Assembly (NCBI GenBank): GCA_016165875.1
Contig: JABBOT010000080.1
Coordinates: 13,250,337-13,314,336, forward strand
Length of the DNA: 64,000 bases
Reading direction: 5' to 3'
Source: Acanthopleura granulata
Lineage: Eukaryota; Mollusca; Polyplacophora; Chitonida; Chitonidae
This document shows, one piece after another, positions 55,147 to 64,000 of this stretch. The translations under genes and the position numbers were made by a program. Each line of letters starts with the position of its first letter. Within the stretch, counting starts at the first letter, position 1. The notes beneath the pieces were generated by a model. That model ran no database searches, was not told the DNA's origin, and saw only the letters and a program-made list of their open reading frames with translations.

Positions 55147-55354
55147 GTATGCTCTGTCACGGGGAGAGAATATTCCCGAGAAGAAACTCTGTTATCGATT
55201 AATTCATGAAAACAGCGCTGAAAATGGTGTCACCGAGTGCAACAAATAAGTGACCATAAATCGATGTTATTTGATATTTTTCACAGATTGACAAACCAAC
55301 ACATTGTATGCAATTTGCTGGAAGCGTCTTGTTTTTAAAGTTTTTCAACTACCA

Positions 55355-55360
55355 AATAAA
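55355..55360 (+). promoter_or_regulatory. Polyadenylation signal, 12-Cys gene copy 1
   Basis: AATAAA about 210 bases after the stop, followed directly by GTGTCAGTGGTT, a GT-rich downstream element. The same sequence is kept in copy 2. Confidence 0.65.
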
Positions 55361-55669
55361 GTGTCAGTGGTTATAAGCTCGAAATTACGTGTACAGAGTT
55401 TTCCTTAATAGGACCCATTTTCCTATTTCAGTAAAGTTTACCTCTCTAATACGGTTCAGTTAAGATGAATTCCGTTGCAATTCTGGTCCTCTGGTCTCCT
55501 CCTCTCATAGGCCTGACAATAAAAATTTCATTTTTTTTTAAGTTTAAGCTTTATTTAAGCTTTATTTGTTCATTTGATTCTTGCTTAACGGCTTAATCCA
55601 GAATTGGTCACTTAGACGGTAACTGGTCGGGAAAAGCCGCCAACACTTGAAAGTTGTTGACAAATTTAT

Positions 55670-55770
55670 TTTTTTACTTGAATGGTGTTTTAAGCCGTAC
55701 TCAAGAATACTTCAATTATACGACAAGTATTATGGAGGAAGGAAACCGGACAGAGCCCACGGCATACGCA
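55670..55770 (-). mobile_element. SINE family B fragment, shared by both duplication copies
   Basis: Reverse tail and body: GAATGGTGTTTTAAGCCGTA, CTCAAGAATACTTCAATTAT, GAGGAAGGAAACCGGACAGA. It matches 62,590-62,690, where about 95 further bases have been deleted. Confidence 0.75.
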
Positions 55771-57779
55771 CGGCCACGCTGTCGAATCTACCCACGTGTG
55801 AAATTTTCGGGTTTATCAACGCATATACGACTCCTCAAAAGGCCATGGGAGAGTTGTCGACGGGTTATTGTGACCAAGGCTCAACAAATTCTTTATCCAA
55901 AGCCCATACTGAAGCCGTATCCGAGCAAGTCACACCATTCAGTCAGATAAAGTGATAGCTAGCCACAGGTAATCTCAGAGGTGGGAAGATCTACTCCACC
56001 GTAACTCCGTTTCGGCCTTTTATTAACTCTTCTCTTGCCACGATATTGTTTGCTTTGTAGGCACCAAGAGAACACATCTCACTTGTACATGTAACTATAC
56101 ATAACTTCTCATACAGCACGCATTCAACACAAAGAATTAACAAACCGGAAGTTCCGAACAAAACAAAAAAACAACATGCCTCATGAAATCCCCGCAAAAT
56201 CTCAGTTCACGATTATGAGCCACATTATCAGGTAGTTCTAAAGCATCTTCTCTCTGGGCTTAGCGAATGCGCCGAAGGCTTCAGGGGGGAATCCACAACG
56301 TTTCTTAACTCACAGAGTTTACCAACAAAGGCTCTTTGGTGCTGTGAAAGCCTCCAAGTCTTGGCAACATCAGTTGTAGTGTATTGTTATTACGTTTCTG
56401 TGGAACTCTCCTGTTTGGAGGAGAATTTAGTCGTTGCTCCACACCTGATCAGTCCTTGAACACTTGGGGGATTTGCTAGCAAGCATTTCCGTCCCGTCAT
56501 TTAAATTTTGTACTGAACTGCGATCTACCATCGTGTAAGTTTATAAACATTTTTGTGTACTTGGCCGACAGTGCAAAATAGCCAGGGAAGTTATATGACA
56601 TGGCCAGTCCATCATTTGAACTGTGACATTTTACAACAACACCACCATCAAATCGTAATTGTACTGTAATTCATTAATAAGGTATTTTCAGCTTGTTTTA
56701 GTGTTTAATATGAAGGTTCAGTAAAATTAACTTCCATTTCAACAAAGGAGTAATGCAAGGTATGTGCTAGAGAATTATTTTATTCACACTCGTGCTGAAT
56801 ACAAGTATACATACGAGCCCCGTCAAGGTAAACCATTAAGGGGAGACAACTCTCACAAGTTCATGTCTTTTTGTCCCTGTTTTGTCACCCTTTAGTTATA
56901 CGTATATTTCATTTGTTACAGTCTTTTACCATACATCACATCAAACCACGTCCTGTTCAACCATTAAGGCTCATTGCGAGATGAACTCTTGGTGCATGAG
57001 AATAAAGAAAGTGAACTTCACCCACGTGTTGGTGTGTGTCGGTTATCTGTCTGCTATCACTCCCGAATGAGAGGCAGAAAACCAGTCTCACTATAACGTG
57101 TGTTTCCCATTTATACCATAACGGTAATTCCTGGTTTCTTTCGCCGCCACTTCGAGTTCATTTAAAAGGTGTGGAAGGCTATAGAGCTCATCCGTCTATT
57201 TCGTTACTTCGAACTATCGAGGGCGAGACAGAGAGTTAACGAGGCAGCTCTGTAGCGAGGAAGCGAAGCGAGGTAGTAAAGTGGTGATATGAGTCAGTGA
57301 GGTTGTGGGATTTAGTTAATGTGGCTACCGTGCCGCCTCGCTGCCTCCCTTCACCCTCTATAAGAAAGGTCGAGGTAGCGAAGTATCGAGATGTCCTCTA
57401 CCGATTTCTATGAAAAGGGCGTCTAGGATGTTTCATTGATGAAATGATTGAGCGCTGTTTAATCAATCCGAATGTCTTAAGAAATTAAGGACGCTATGTG
57501 CGCAGATATTTCATTGGATGATCTAAAGCACCGTTGACGTTGTAAAAGAGAGATAAAACGTGAATGGGATAATCCTCCAACCCACTTCCTTCCACACGTA
57601 TTGTACCGGCGCTGTTTTCGATTTCTTTGGCACACATGGTTAAAGCACTACCGCGCCTAGCCTGTCAGATCCTTGAAAAAGAAAAACCATTTCCCTTATG
57701 GGCAAGAGATTTGTCCGGTACATAGAGAAGGTGGCGCCGTTACTCCGAGATCTCCGGTTTAATCGGTCCCTAAACATGT

Positions 57780-57830
57780 TGTGTAAGTGACAAATTCTTG
57801 AGGACGGTGTTAATAGGTCCGTCAGTCGAC
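57780..57830 (+). mobile_element. SINE family B tail remnant
   Basis: TTGTGTAAGTGACAAATTCT, TGAGGACGGTGTTAATAGG: a diverged tail only. Confidence 0.4.
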
Positions 57831-58435
57831 TGCTCTTTACCGTTGAGAACGGTCCGATTATAAGCACAATCACACCATTACATCCACAGTATGATTATAG
57901 CTTTAATAGAAGACGTCAGGTGGTTTTAACAATATGAGTCACCAATGCAGAGAAAATGCCTCGGGGAGGTATATGTGTGGATGGCAAAGGATTTTGGTTT
58001 GGGACCAACAGCTTGACACGTTATTAACCTTTAAAAACAACACTGATTTCATCTTGAAAAGTGGAGATACGCTGGGTCTTAGTGTCCTCTAGCTCTACAA
58101 CTCTTCGATCTGCCCAAAAGAGCAACATCAACAAACGGATAGAGACGAATACTCAATAATGTATCGCGATAACAGTGAACATTGCAATCCCACTACTCTA
58201 AGGAGGTCACAATTTCCATATTTCTAAGCAGTTTTTTTTTAGCAGTGGCAGTCACCCTAACATCTTTCATCATTCTTTCCAACTTTGAGGGTTTTGTGCT
58301 TATGAGTGCTTAGCCTCTAAAAAGAGCTATCAATACATGTCGAGGCTAAACAAAAGCATGAAAAAAATGTTCTATTCATTTTGGCCTATATATTACATAA
58401 ACAATCACAATGGTGGCATATTGGTTCCAGAAATG

Positions 58436-58705
58436 GGGGAGAGGGCTTCGTGGCAGAGGCACTTAGGATTCTAGGGCAGCGTAATGACCCAGGTGCCTGT
58501 CACCAATGCAATCGCCGTGAGTGCAAGTCCATCTCACACTGGCTTCCTCTCCGGTCATACGCGAGAAGGTCTGCCAGCAACCTGCGAATGGCCGTGGGTT
58601 TCCCCCGGGCTCTGTTCGGTTTCCCACCGTAACGCTGTCGCTGTCGAATATCCGAAATATTCTAAAGTAGAGCATAAAACACGAATGAAATCGATAAATA
58701 AATGA
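58436..58705 (+). mobile_element. SINE family B, full length, diverged
   Basis: GAGAGGGCTTCGTGGCAGAG, CGTAATGACCCAGGTGCCTG, GGTCTGCCAGCAACCTGCGA, then TATTCTAAAGTAGAGCATAA and ATCGATAAATAAATG. Confidence 0.8.
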
Positions 58706-58715
58706 AGGCCAGCTT

Positions 58716-58900
58716 TTACCGTGGTCAGTCAGTTAGCACCGTAGCGCAGCGCAATGACCCAGAAGCCTCCCACCAATGCTGCAGCTTGGATTCAAGTCCA
58801 GTTCTGCCCGGTTTCCTCCTACCATAATGCTGGCCGCATGAGTGAAGTATTCTTGAGTGCGGCGTAAAACACGAGTCAAATAAATAAACAAATAAATAAA
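58716..58900 (+). mobile_element. SINE family B, internally deleted
   Basis: TACCGTGGTCAGTCAGTTAG, GCAATGACCCAGAAGCCTCC, ATTCAAGTCCAGTTCTGCCC (junction of the internal deletion), TTCTTGAGTGCGGCGTAAAA, then AATAAATAAAC. It directly follows the previous SINE in the same orientation. Confidence 0.85.
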
Positions 58901-58904
58901 TTTT

Positions 58905-60210
58905 CCGACCAATTACAGACAGTTTTTCTTTCCCATGTTTTTCAGGTGATTTCATGTCCCAGCCAAAATAATATTCTAACAAATACGGCGTATTACATTA
59001 TTCAGGCGATAAGCTAGCTCACGTTTCCTTCTCGATTTCCCTTATATATAAACTATTTATCAATTTCATATTCTTAATAACAAATACAAATCAAATAAAT
59101 TCGTTTTTATTTCGAACACGACAGTGTTCATTTTTATGGGAGAAGAAAAACTGGAGTAGCACTGGGAGATAACTATGCACCGCACCTCTCCAGGTCTTGA
59201 CAAACCTACTGACTTAAAGACGCAGCTGTTACACGAGGAGATGTATTTAAACCTGCACAGGTCTGCCCTTTTGGGAAGCTTGTGGTTTTCTCACTGAAGC
59301 CCTCGTTACGTGCGCTGGACCGGAATCAATAAGTTTCGTTTCAAAGGTACTCAATAATGTGTTCGACTGAAGTACCTTACATAGGAGGCGGGGGTTCAAT
59401 CCCTGCCAAAGCACAAATTTTTGGTACATTTCCCTGCTTCAGTTTTTTAACCTTGCCTACAATAAGGAAGACAAAACAAACATATACATGCAGATGATTT
59501 CAAGTTTACAACTACTAACTCTTTAATTGGTAGTCAAAAATGTATAAAGGCAATGCAGTTGCATGCAAGATATTTATTTACCAACATGGGAAGCTGTGAA
59601 AATTGTTAAATAACATTGATTTCTTGTGAACCTGTGAAAATTGTCAAATAACATTGATTCAGCTGGTGCATGAGTTGTGTTCTGGAAACGCCTTTGTCGT
59701 GTCATTCTAATAGGTGGTTTAGGGCCCTCCAAAAGAGTATCAACGACAAAGGCGATGTCTTATCCACAAAGTTTGCCGTACGTGTCTTGACACTCAATCC
59801 GCTTTAATCAGCAGCTGTGCATATTCACGCATTTGGCACATCGCACTGCCGTCGCAGCTCTGGTTTTACTGTCCCTTGCATAGCTTTATTTTATGTAAAT
59901 GAAAACAAGGCGATCATGTCTCCGTTACATAAAAGTGATCGTTATAACCATGTCTAAGGTTATTAAAGGCGTTAGTCTAGGCCTATTAAGCCACAAGTCT
60001 ATGGCTAAGACGTGTTAATCTAGGCCTTGTCAGCGGCAAGTATAGGGCTGGGAAAGGTGTTGATCTAACTGTAGAGAGATTGATGTTACTGTCGGAATAA
60101 TAAACGACAAGTCATTATAGGAAGTGTGTACAAGATCTTTACAGAGATTGTCCGTCCTAGCTCTATACTCTTGTCACTATCTATATTGCTCTATACACAA
60201 TCTATAGAAA
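58905..60210. other. Spacer between duplication units
   Basis: No gene. A small two-copy repeat (CTGTGAAAATTGT-AAATAAC) lies at 59,595-59,660. A B-box-like GGGTTCAATCCC near 59,390 has no matching acceptor stem. Confidence 0.4.
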
Positions 60211-60214
60211 TACT

Positions 60215-60420
60215 TCATGATGGAGAGTAAAATCGGAGCAGTGACGATAGTGTGATGACACGTGGCCACACGTAATCGCTGAAATCAAGTCTCTTACCAG
60301 TTTACCTGAATAAGGCTTTCAGTCTAACTCTTCACGTCAATGTTTAACACATGCCTTACTCAGAGTTGTTTGTTACCGTAGATGTTAGGTGTAACTGGTC
60401 TAGAATTATTTGAATAATAA
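60215..60420 (+). repeat. Dispersed repeat A copy
   Basis: GGAGCAGTGACGATAGTGTG, GGCCACACGTAATCGCTGAA, CAGTTTACCTGAATAAGGC, GTGTAACTGGTCTAGAATTA. Confidence 0.65.
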
Positions 60421-60489
60421 TAATCTGAATATTTGGCACATTTAGCACCATGAGCATGTATACAACCAACTGGGTGACTGTGATTAAAC

Positions 60490-60670
60490 TACATTTGAAT
60501 AATTTATTTATCAGAGAAACCAAATTTACCAGAGCGGAATAAACCATCAGGTACATTTCCCAGCTCTGTTCTTTGGCAGAGAATATTAGTTTCTGTCTCT
60601 TTCGAAATTTTGAACAAATTTCAAAACTGCCGTATTGCAACATCTACGTCATTCAGGATATTGAGAAATA
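60490..60670 (+). repeat. Dispersed repeat E, copy 2
   Basis: TTATCAGAGAAACCAAATTT, ACCAGAGCGGAATAAACC, GTCTCTTTCGAAATTTTGAA and GATATTGAGAAATA match 50,585-50,790. Confidence 0.65.
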
Positions 60671-61226
60671 TCTATGAGAGTACGTGCTGTGTAGTCGGTT
60701 GATTTTTTTTTCTGAACCCGGATTCTCCGAGAATAGCTCAACACAGCCCAACATAACAATCCTACTTACACCCATCTTTCAGACCCAATTTTAGTTTTAC
60801 GCGATACCCAAGAATATTCACTACGTGTGTATATATATCTAAGACTCTCAGAACTGTATACTATAGATATCAACTCACCGACCATGTACGCTGATTTAAT
60901 ACAAAGAGGTAATTGCCGGTTGCGTATGGATTGGTTCACTTACTTCTCCCCATTCTTCAGTAGGATACAAATATATTCAAGAGACGAATTGAAATTAAAA
61001 AAAATTGTAAACCATAGCAATTAGTTGGATCAAAAAACTGGATTTAAACCATAGAGATCAGCGCTCTTAATTTTTTTTTCAAACCCTGCATGAACTCCAT
61101 GGTCGTGTAACAAGAAAAAAACGTATCCTGAAGAAGCAAGACCTCGGAAAGTCAAGGGAAATTCCCATCTCGATTAGTATGTAAAATAGGTGCGAATTGC
61201 GCATGTACGTGTGATGCGAGCCAGGG

Positions 61227-61260
61227 TATATATTGAGTCGACAACAGGCATTCTTCAGTC
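61227..61260 (+). promoter_or_regulatory. TATA box and initiator of the 12-Cys gene, copy 2
   Basis: TATATATT at 61,227-61,234 and TTCAGTC at 61,254-61,260, 30 bases apart, identical to copy 1. Confidence 0.7.
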
Positions 61261-61306
61261 CAACAAAGGCCTGTTCATAGCACGACGTCAAGACAACGAC
61301 CCGAGT

Positions 61307-62080
61307 ATGTTCAGCATGAGAAACCTTGTACGCATCTTCGTGGCTGTTCTTGTGCAGAGTTTGGTCATTGGCCAGCAAACCGCCACCTGTCCATCGGGGA
61401 ACGAGGCCGTCCAACAGCTTCAAGCATGTCTTAGAGGGTACATGTCGGCGACTGACTTCACCTCAGGTTCCGCCAACGTCACGAAAATCCGGACCTACTG
61501 CTCCGTCAGTGCCCAGAGCGAGATCGCCTGCGCCAACGAAATCGTGGAAGCTTGTAAAAGAACCAGTCCGACAGTTCGCAGAGTGCTGGAAAACGCCGTG
61601 AATATCAACGGAATCGAAAATGGAATAAGGACAGTTTGCAATAACGCTGAGCTCCTCGTGGAGCAGCAGACTTGCATAGGAAACCTTCAGAATAGGGTTG
61701 CACAATGTGTATCTGCTCGGCAAACTGAATACAGGAACACACTTCAACGATTGCAGTTTTACGCCACCATCTTTGGAGCCAGTTGGTTGGAGAGACAGGT
61801 ATACATAGCCTTATGCACCTTTGCCAATCAGGTCGCTGATTGCCAGGACCTATTCGGCAAAGTTTGTGGGCAAGACGTCGGTTTTGTCTTTGATGCTATT
61901 TCCGAAGGTTCCAGGCCACCTATTTGCGCGCCACGACAAGGGACTTTCCAGATCACTACTACTGCAGCACCAGCCATCCCTGTGCGCAGGCGCAGGTCTG
62001 TGGAAATGGCCGACAGCGAGTCCCTGACCGCTATGGACATGAGCCATGCTTTTGTGTTCGTTCACAGGCGTTCGTTGTGA
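61307..62080 (+). CDS. Secreted 12-cysteine protein with furin-type site, copy 2 (DUF1397-like)
   Basis: 257 residues; same structure, signal peptide, 12 cysteines and RRRR site as copy 1 at 54,379. Differences seen by eye: Leu47Ser, Asp57Asn, Thr60Lys, Leu67Val, Ala90Val, three changes in the FYAIFLGAS segment (here FYATIFGAS), Gln185Lys, and two extra residues in the linker (QITT for QT). Asp57Asn creates an N-glycosylation sequon (N-V-T) absent from copy 1. The frame is intact, so both copies could be expressed. Confidence 0.87.
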   Translation: MFSMRNLVRIFVAVLVQSLVIGQQTATCPSGNEAVQQLQACLRGYMSATDFTSGSANVTKIRTYCSVSAQSEIACANEIVEACKRTSPTVRRVLENAVNINGIENGIRTVCNNAELLVEQQTCIGNLQNRVAQCVSARQTEYRNTLQRLQFYATIFGASWLERQVYIALCTFANQVADCQDLFGKVCGQDVGFVFDAISEGSRPPICAPRQGTFQITTTAAPAIPVRRRRSVEMADSESLTAMDMSHAFVFVHRRSL

Positions 62081-62279
62081 GTATGCTCTGTCACGGGGAG
62101 AGAATATTCCCGAGATGAAAAACTGTTATCGATTAATTCATAAAAACAGCGCTGAAAATGGCGTCACCGAGTGCAACAAATAAGTGACCATAAATTAGAT
62201 ATTTTTCACAGGATGACAAACCAACACATTGTATGCAATTTGCTGGAAGCGTCTTGTTTTTAAAGTTTTTCAACTACCA

Positions 62280-62285
62280 AATAAA
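62280..62285 (+). promoter_or_regulatory. Polyadenylation signal, 12-Cys gene copy 2
   Basis: AATAAA followed by GTGTCAGTGGTT, as in copy 1, about 200 bases after the stop codon. Confidence 0.65.
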
Positions 62286-62589
62286 GTGTCAGTGGTTATA
62301 AGCTCGAAATTACGTGTACAGAGTTTTCCTTAATAGGACCCATTTTCCTATTTCAGTAAAGTTTACCTCTCTAATACGGTTCAGTTAAGATGAATTCCGT
62401 TGCAATTATGGTCCTCTGGTCTCCTCCTCTCATAGGCCTGACAATAATAATTTCAGTTTTTTTTAAGTTTAGGCTTTATTTAAGCTTTATTTGTTCATTT
62501 GATTCTTGCTTAACGGCTTAATCCAGAATTGGTCACTTAGACGGTAACTGGTCGGAAAAAACCGCCAACACTTGACAAGTTGATGACGA

Positions 62590-62690
62590 ATTTATTTATT
62601 TATTTATTTATTTATTTGAATGGAGTTTTAAGCCGTACTCAAGAATATTCCACTTATACGACAAGTATTATGGAGGAAGCATTATGTATC
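62590..62690 (-). mobile_element. SINE family B fragment, duplication copy 2
   Basis: A (TTTA)n run, then GAATGGAGTTTTAAGCCGTA, CTCAAGAATATTCCACTTAT. It is the counterpart of 55,670-55,770, with an expanded TTTA tract and a truncated body. Confidence 0.75.
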
Positions 62691-64000
62691 ATGGCTTAAA
62701 AGGCCATGGGGGTGCCGTCGACGGGTTATTGTGACCAAGGCTAAACAAATTCTTTATCCAAAGCCCATACTGAAGCCGTATCCGAGCAAGTCACACCATT
62801 CAGTCAGATAAAGTGATAGTTAGCCACAGGTAATCTCAGACGTGGGACGATCTACTCCACGGTAACTCCGTTTCGGCCTTTTATTAACTCTTCTCTTGCC
62901 ACGATATTGTTTGTTTTGTAGGCACCAAGAGAACACATCTCACTTGTACATGTAGCTAACTATACATAACTTCTCATGCTGTACTTAAGATAAAATAAGG
63001 TGAACAAACGATTGCAAGCAATACGTGCAGATTAATATCTCCTGCCCGACATCTACATGCCTTGGACAGGTTGAATGGTGGGCTGGTTAACTGGTTGGCT
63101 GCAAGATTGATAGTCGTACTGGACAGCTGCTGTTGGTAGCTAAATAACTAAAATGAACGACAATCGATGGTATAACACAACACCTGTATACTGTGACTTT
63201 GGCCCAAAATTCTTAAATTTTTCTGTCAACACAAAGAATTAACCAACCGGAAGTTCCGAACAAAACACTACGCAGAAAACAACATGCCAAATGAAACCCC
63301 AGCAAAGTCTAGATTCACGATTATCAGTCACATTATCAGCCAGTTCTAGAGCATCTTCTCTTTGGGCTTAGCCCATAGACCGAAGGCTTCAGCGGGGAAT
63401 CCACAACCTCTCATAACTCACAGAGTTTACCAACAAAGGCTCTTTGGTGCTGAGAAAGCCTCCAGGTATCGGCAATACCAGTCTCACTATAACGTGTGTT
63501 TCTCCTTCATACCATAACGGTAACGCTGGTTTCTTTCGTGGCCACTTCGAGTTCATTTAAAAGGTATGGAAAGCTATAGAGCTCATCCGTCTATTTCGTT
63601 ACTTCGCACTATCGAGGGCGAAGTGGAGAGTTAACGAGGCAGCTATGTAGCCAGGAAGCGAAGCGAGGTAGTAAAGTGGTGATGTGTCATTGAGGTTGTG
63701 GGGTTTAGTTAATGTCACTACCGTGCCGTCTCGCTGCCTCCCTTCACCCTCTATAAGAAAGGTCGAGGTAGCGAAGTATCGAGATGTCCTCCACAGACTT
63801 CTATGAAAAGGGCGTCTAGGATGTTTCATTGATGAAATGATTGAGCGCTGTTTAATCAATCCGAATGTCTTAAGAAATTAAGGACGCTATGTGCGCAGAT
63901 ATTTCATTGGATGACCTGAAGCACCGTTGACGTTGTAAAAGAGAGATAAAACGTGAATGGGATAATCCCCCAACCCACTTCCTTCCATACGTATTGTACC

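Larger units (their letters stand above)
54134..57607 (+). repeat. Tandem duplication unit 1 carrying a 12-Cys gene
   Basis: Highly similar to 61,062-64,000. The offset is 6,928 at the promoter and 6,393 at the right end because of indels. This copy has about 710 bases (roughly 56,370-57,080) that copy 2 lacks. A reversed SINE B fragment at about 55,670 occurs in both copies, so it predates the duplication. Confidence 0.9.
61062..64000 (+). repeat. Tandem duplication unit 2, running off the window
   Basis: Copy of 54,134-57,607. It has an extra segment of about 250 bases near 62,978-63,225 and lacks about 710 bases present in copy 1 (junction near 63,474). Homology still holds at the last base, so the unit continues to the right. 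Confidence 0.9.

Noticed and set aside
59385..59420. B-box-like GGGTTCAATCCC suggesting a tRNA gene
   Set aside because: A T-arm can be drawn, but there is no matching 5' acceptor strand or anticodon arm upstream.

Overview
The window is nuclear DNA from an animal, most likely a lophotrochozoan such as a mollusc or brachiopod. The evidence is spliced genes with GT-AG introns, AT-rich non-coding DNA, many tRNA-derived SINEs of a type I associate with molluscan genomes, and no bacterial gene organisation. I cannot name the species. Repeat boundaries were set by eye and are approximate. Exon boundaries of the transporter genes were set base by base, and every intron phase was checked.

Left part, 1-31,128: two paralogous b(0,+)AT-type (SLC7A9-like) amino-acid transporter light-chain genes lie tail to tail. 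The plus-strand gene enters from the left; only its last three exons (770-1870) are inside. The minus-strand gene is complete. It starts at 31,128, has a 12.5 kb first intron, and ends at 6,034. It reads through in frame and encodes 504 or 501 residues. The choice depends on which of two homologous, phase-matched exons (14,044-14,295 or 15,749-15,991) is used for the TM2-TM3 region. These look like mutually exclusive alternative exons. Several introns of both genes carry minisatellites whose units are copies of the neighbouring exon edge with its splice site.

Middle, 31,130-45,550: no convincing gene. It holds SINEs of two families, a decayed non-LTR reverse transcriptase, and several dispersed repeat families that I do not recognise.

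Right part, 45,550-64,000: three intact, apparently intronless genes for small secreted proteins with 12 cysteines. The cysteine spacing is almost identical in all three, and the architecture resembles the 27-kDa haemolymph protein/DUF1397 type. The first ends in a GPI-like tail. The other two are near-identical copies inside a tandem duplication (54,134-57,607 and 61,062-end). They have a TATA box and initiator 30 bases apart, and end in a polybasic furin-type site with a short C-terminal peptide instead of a GPI tail.
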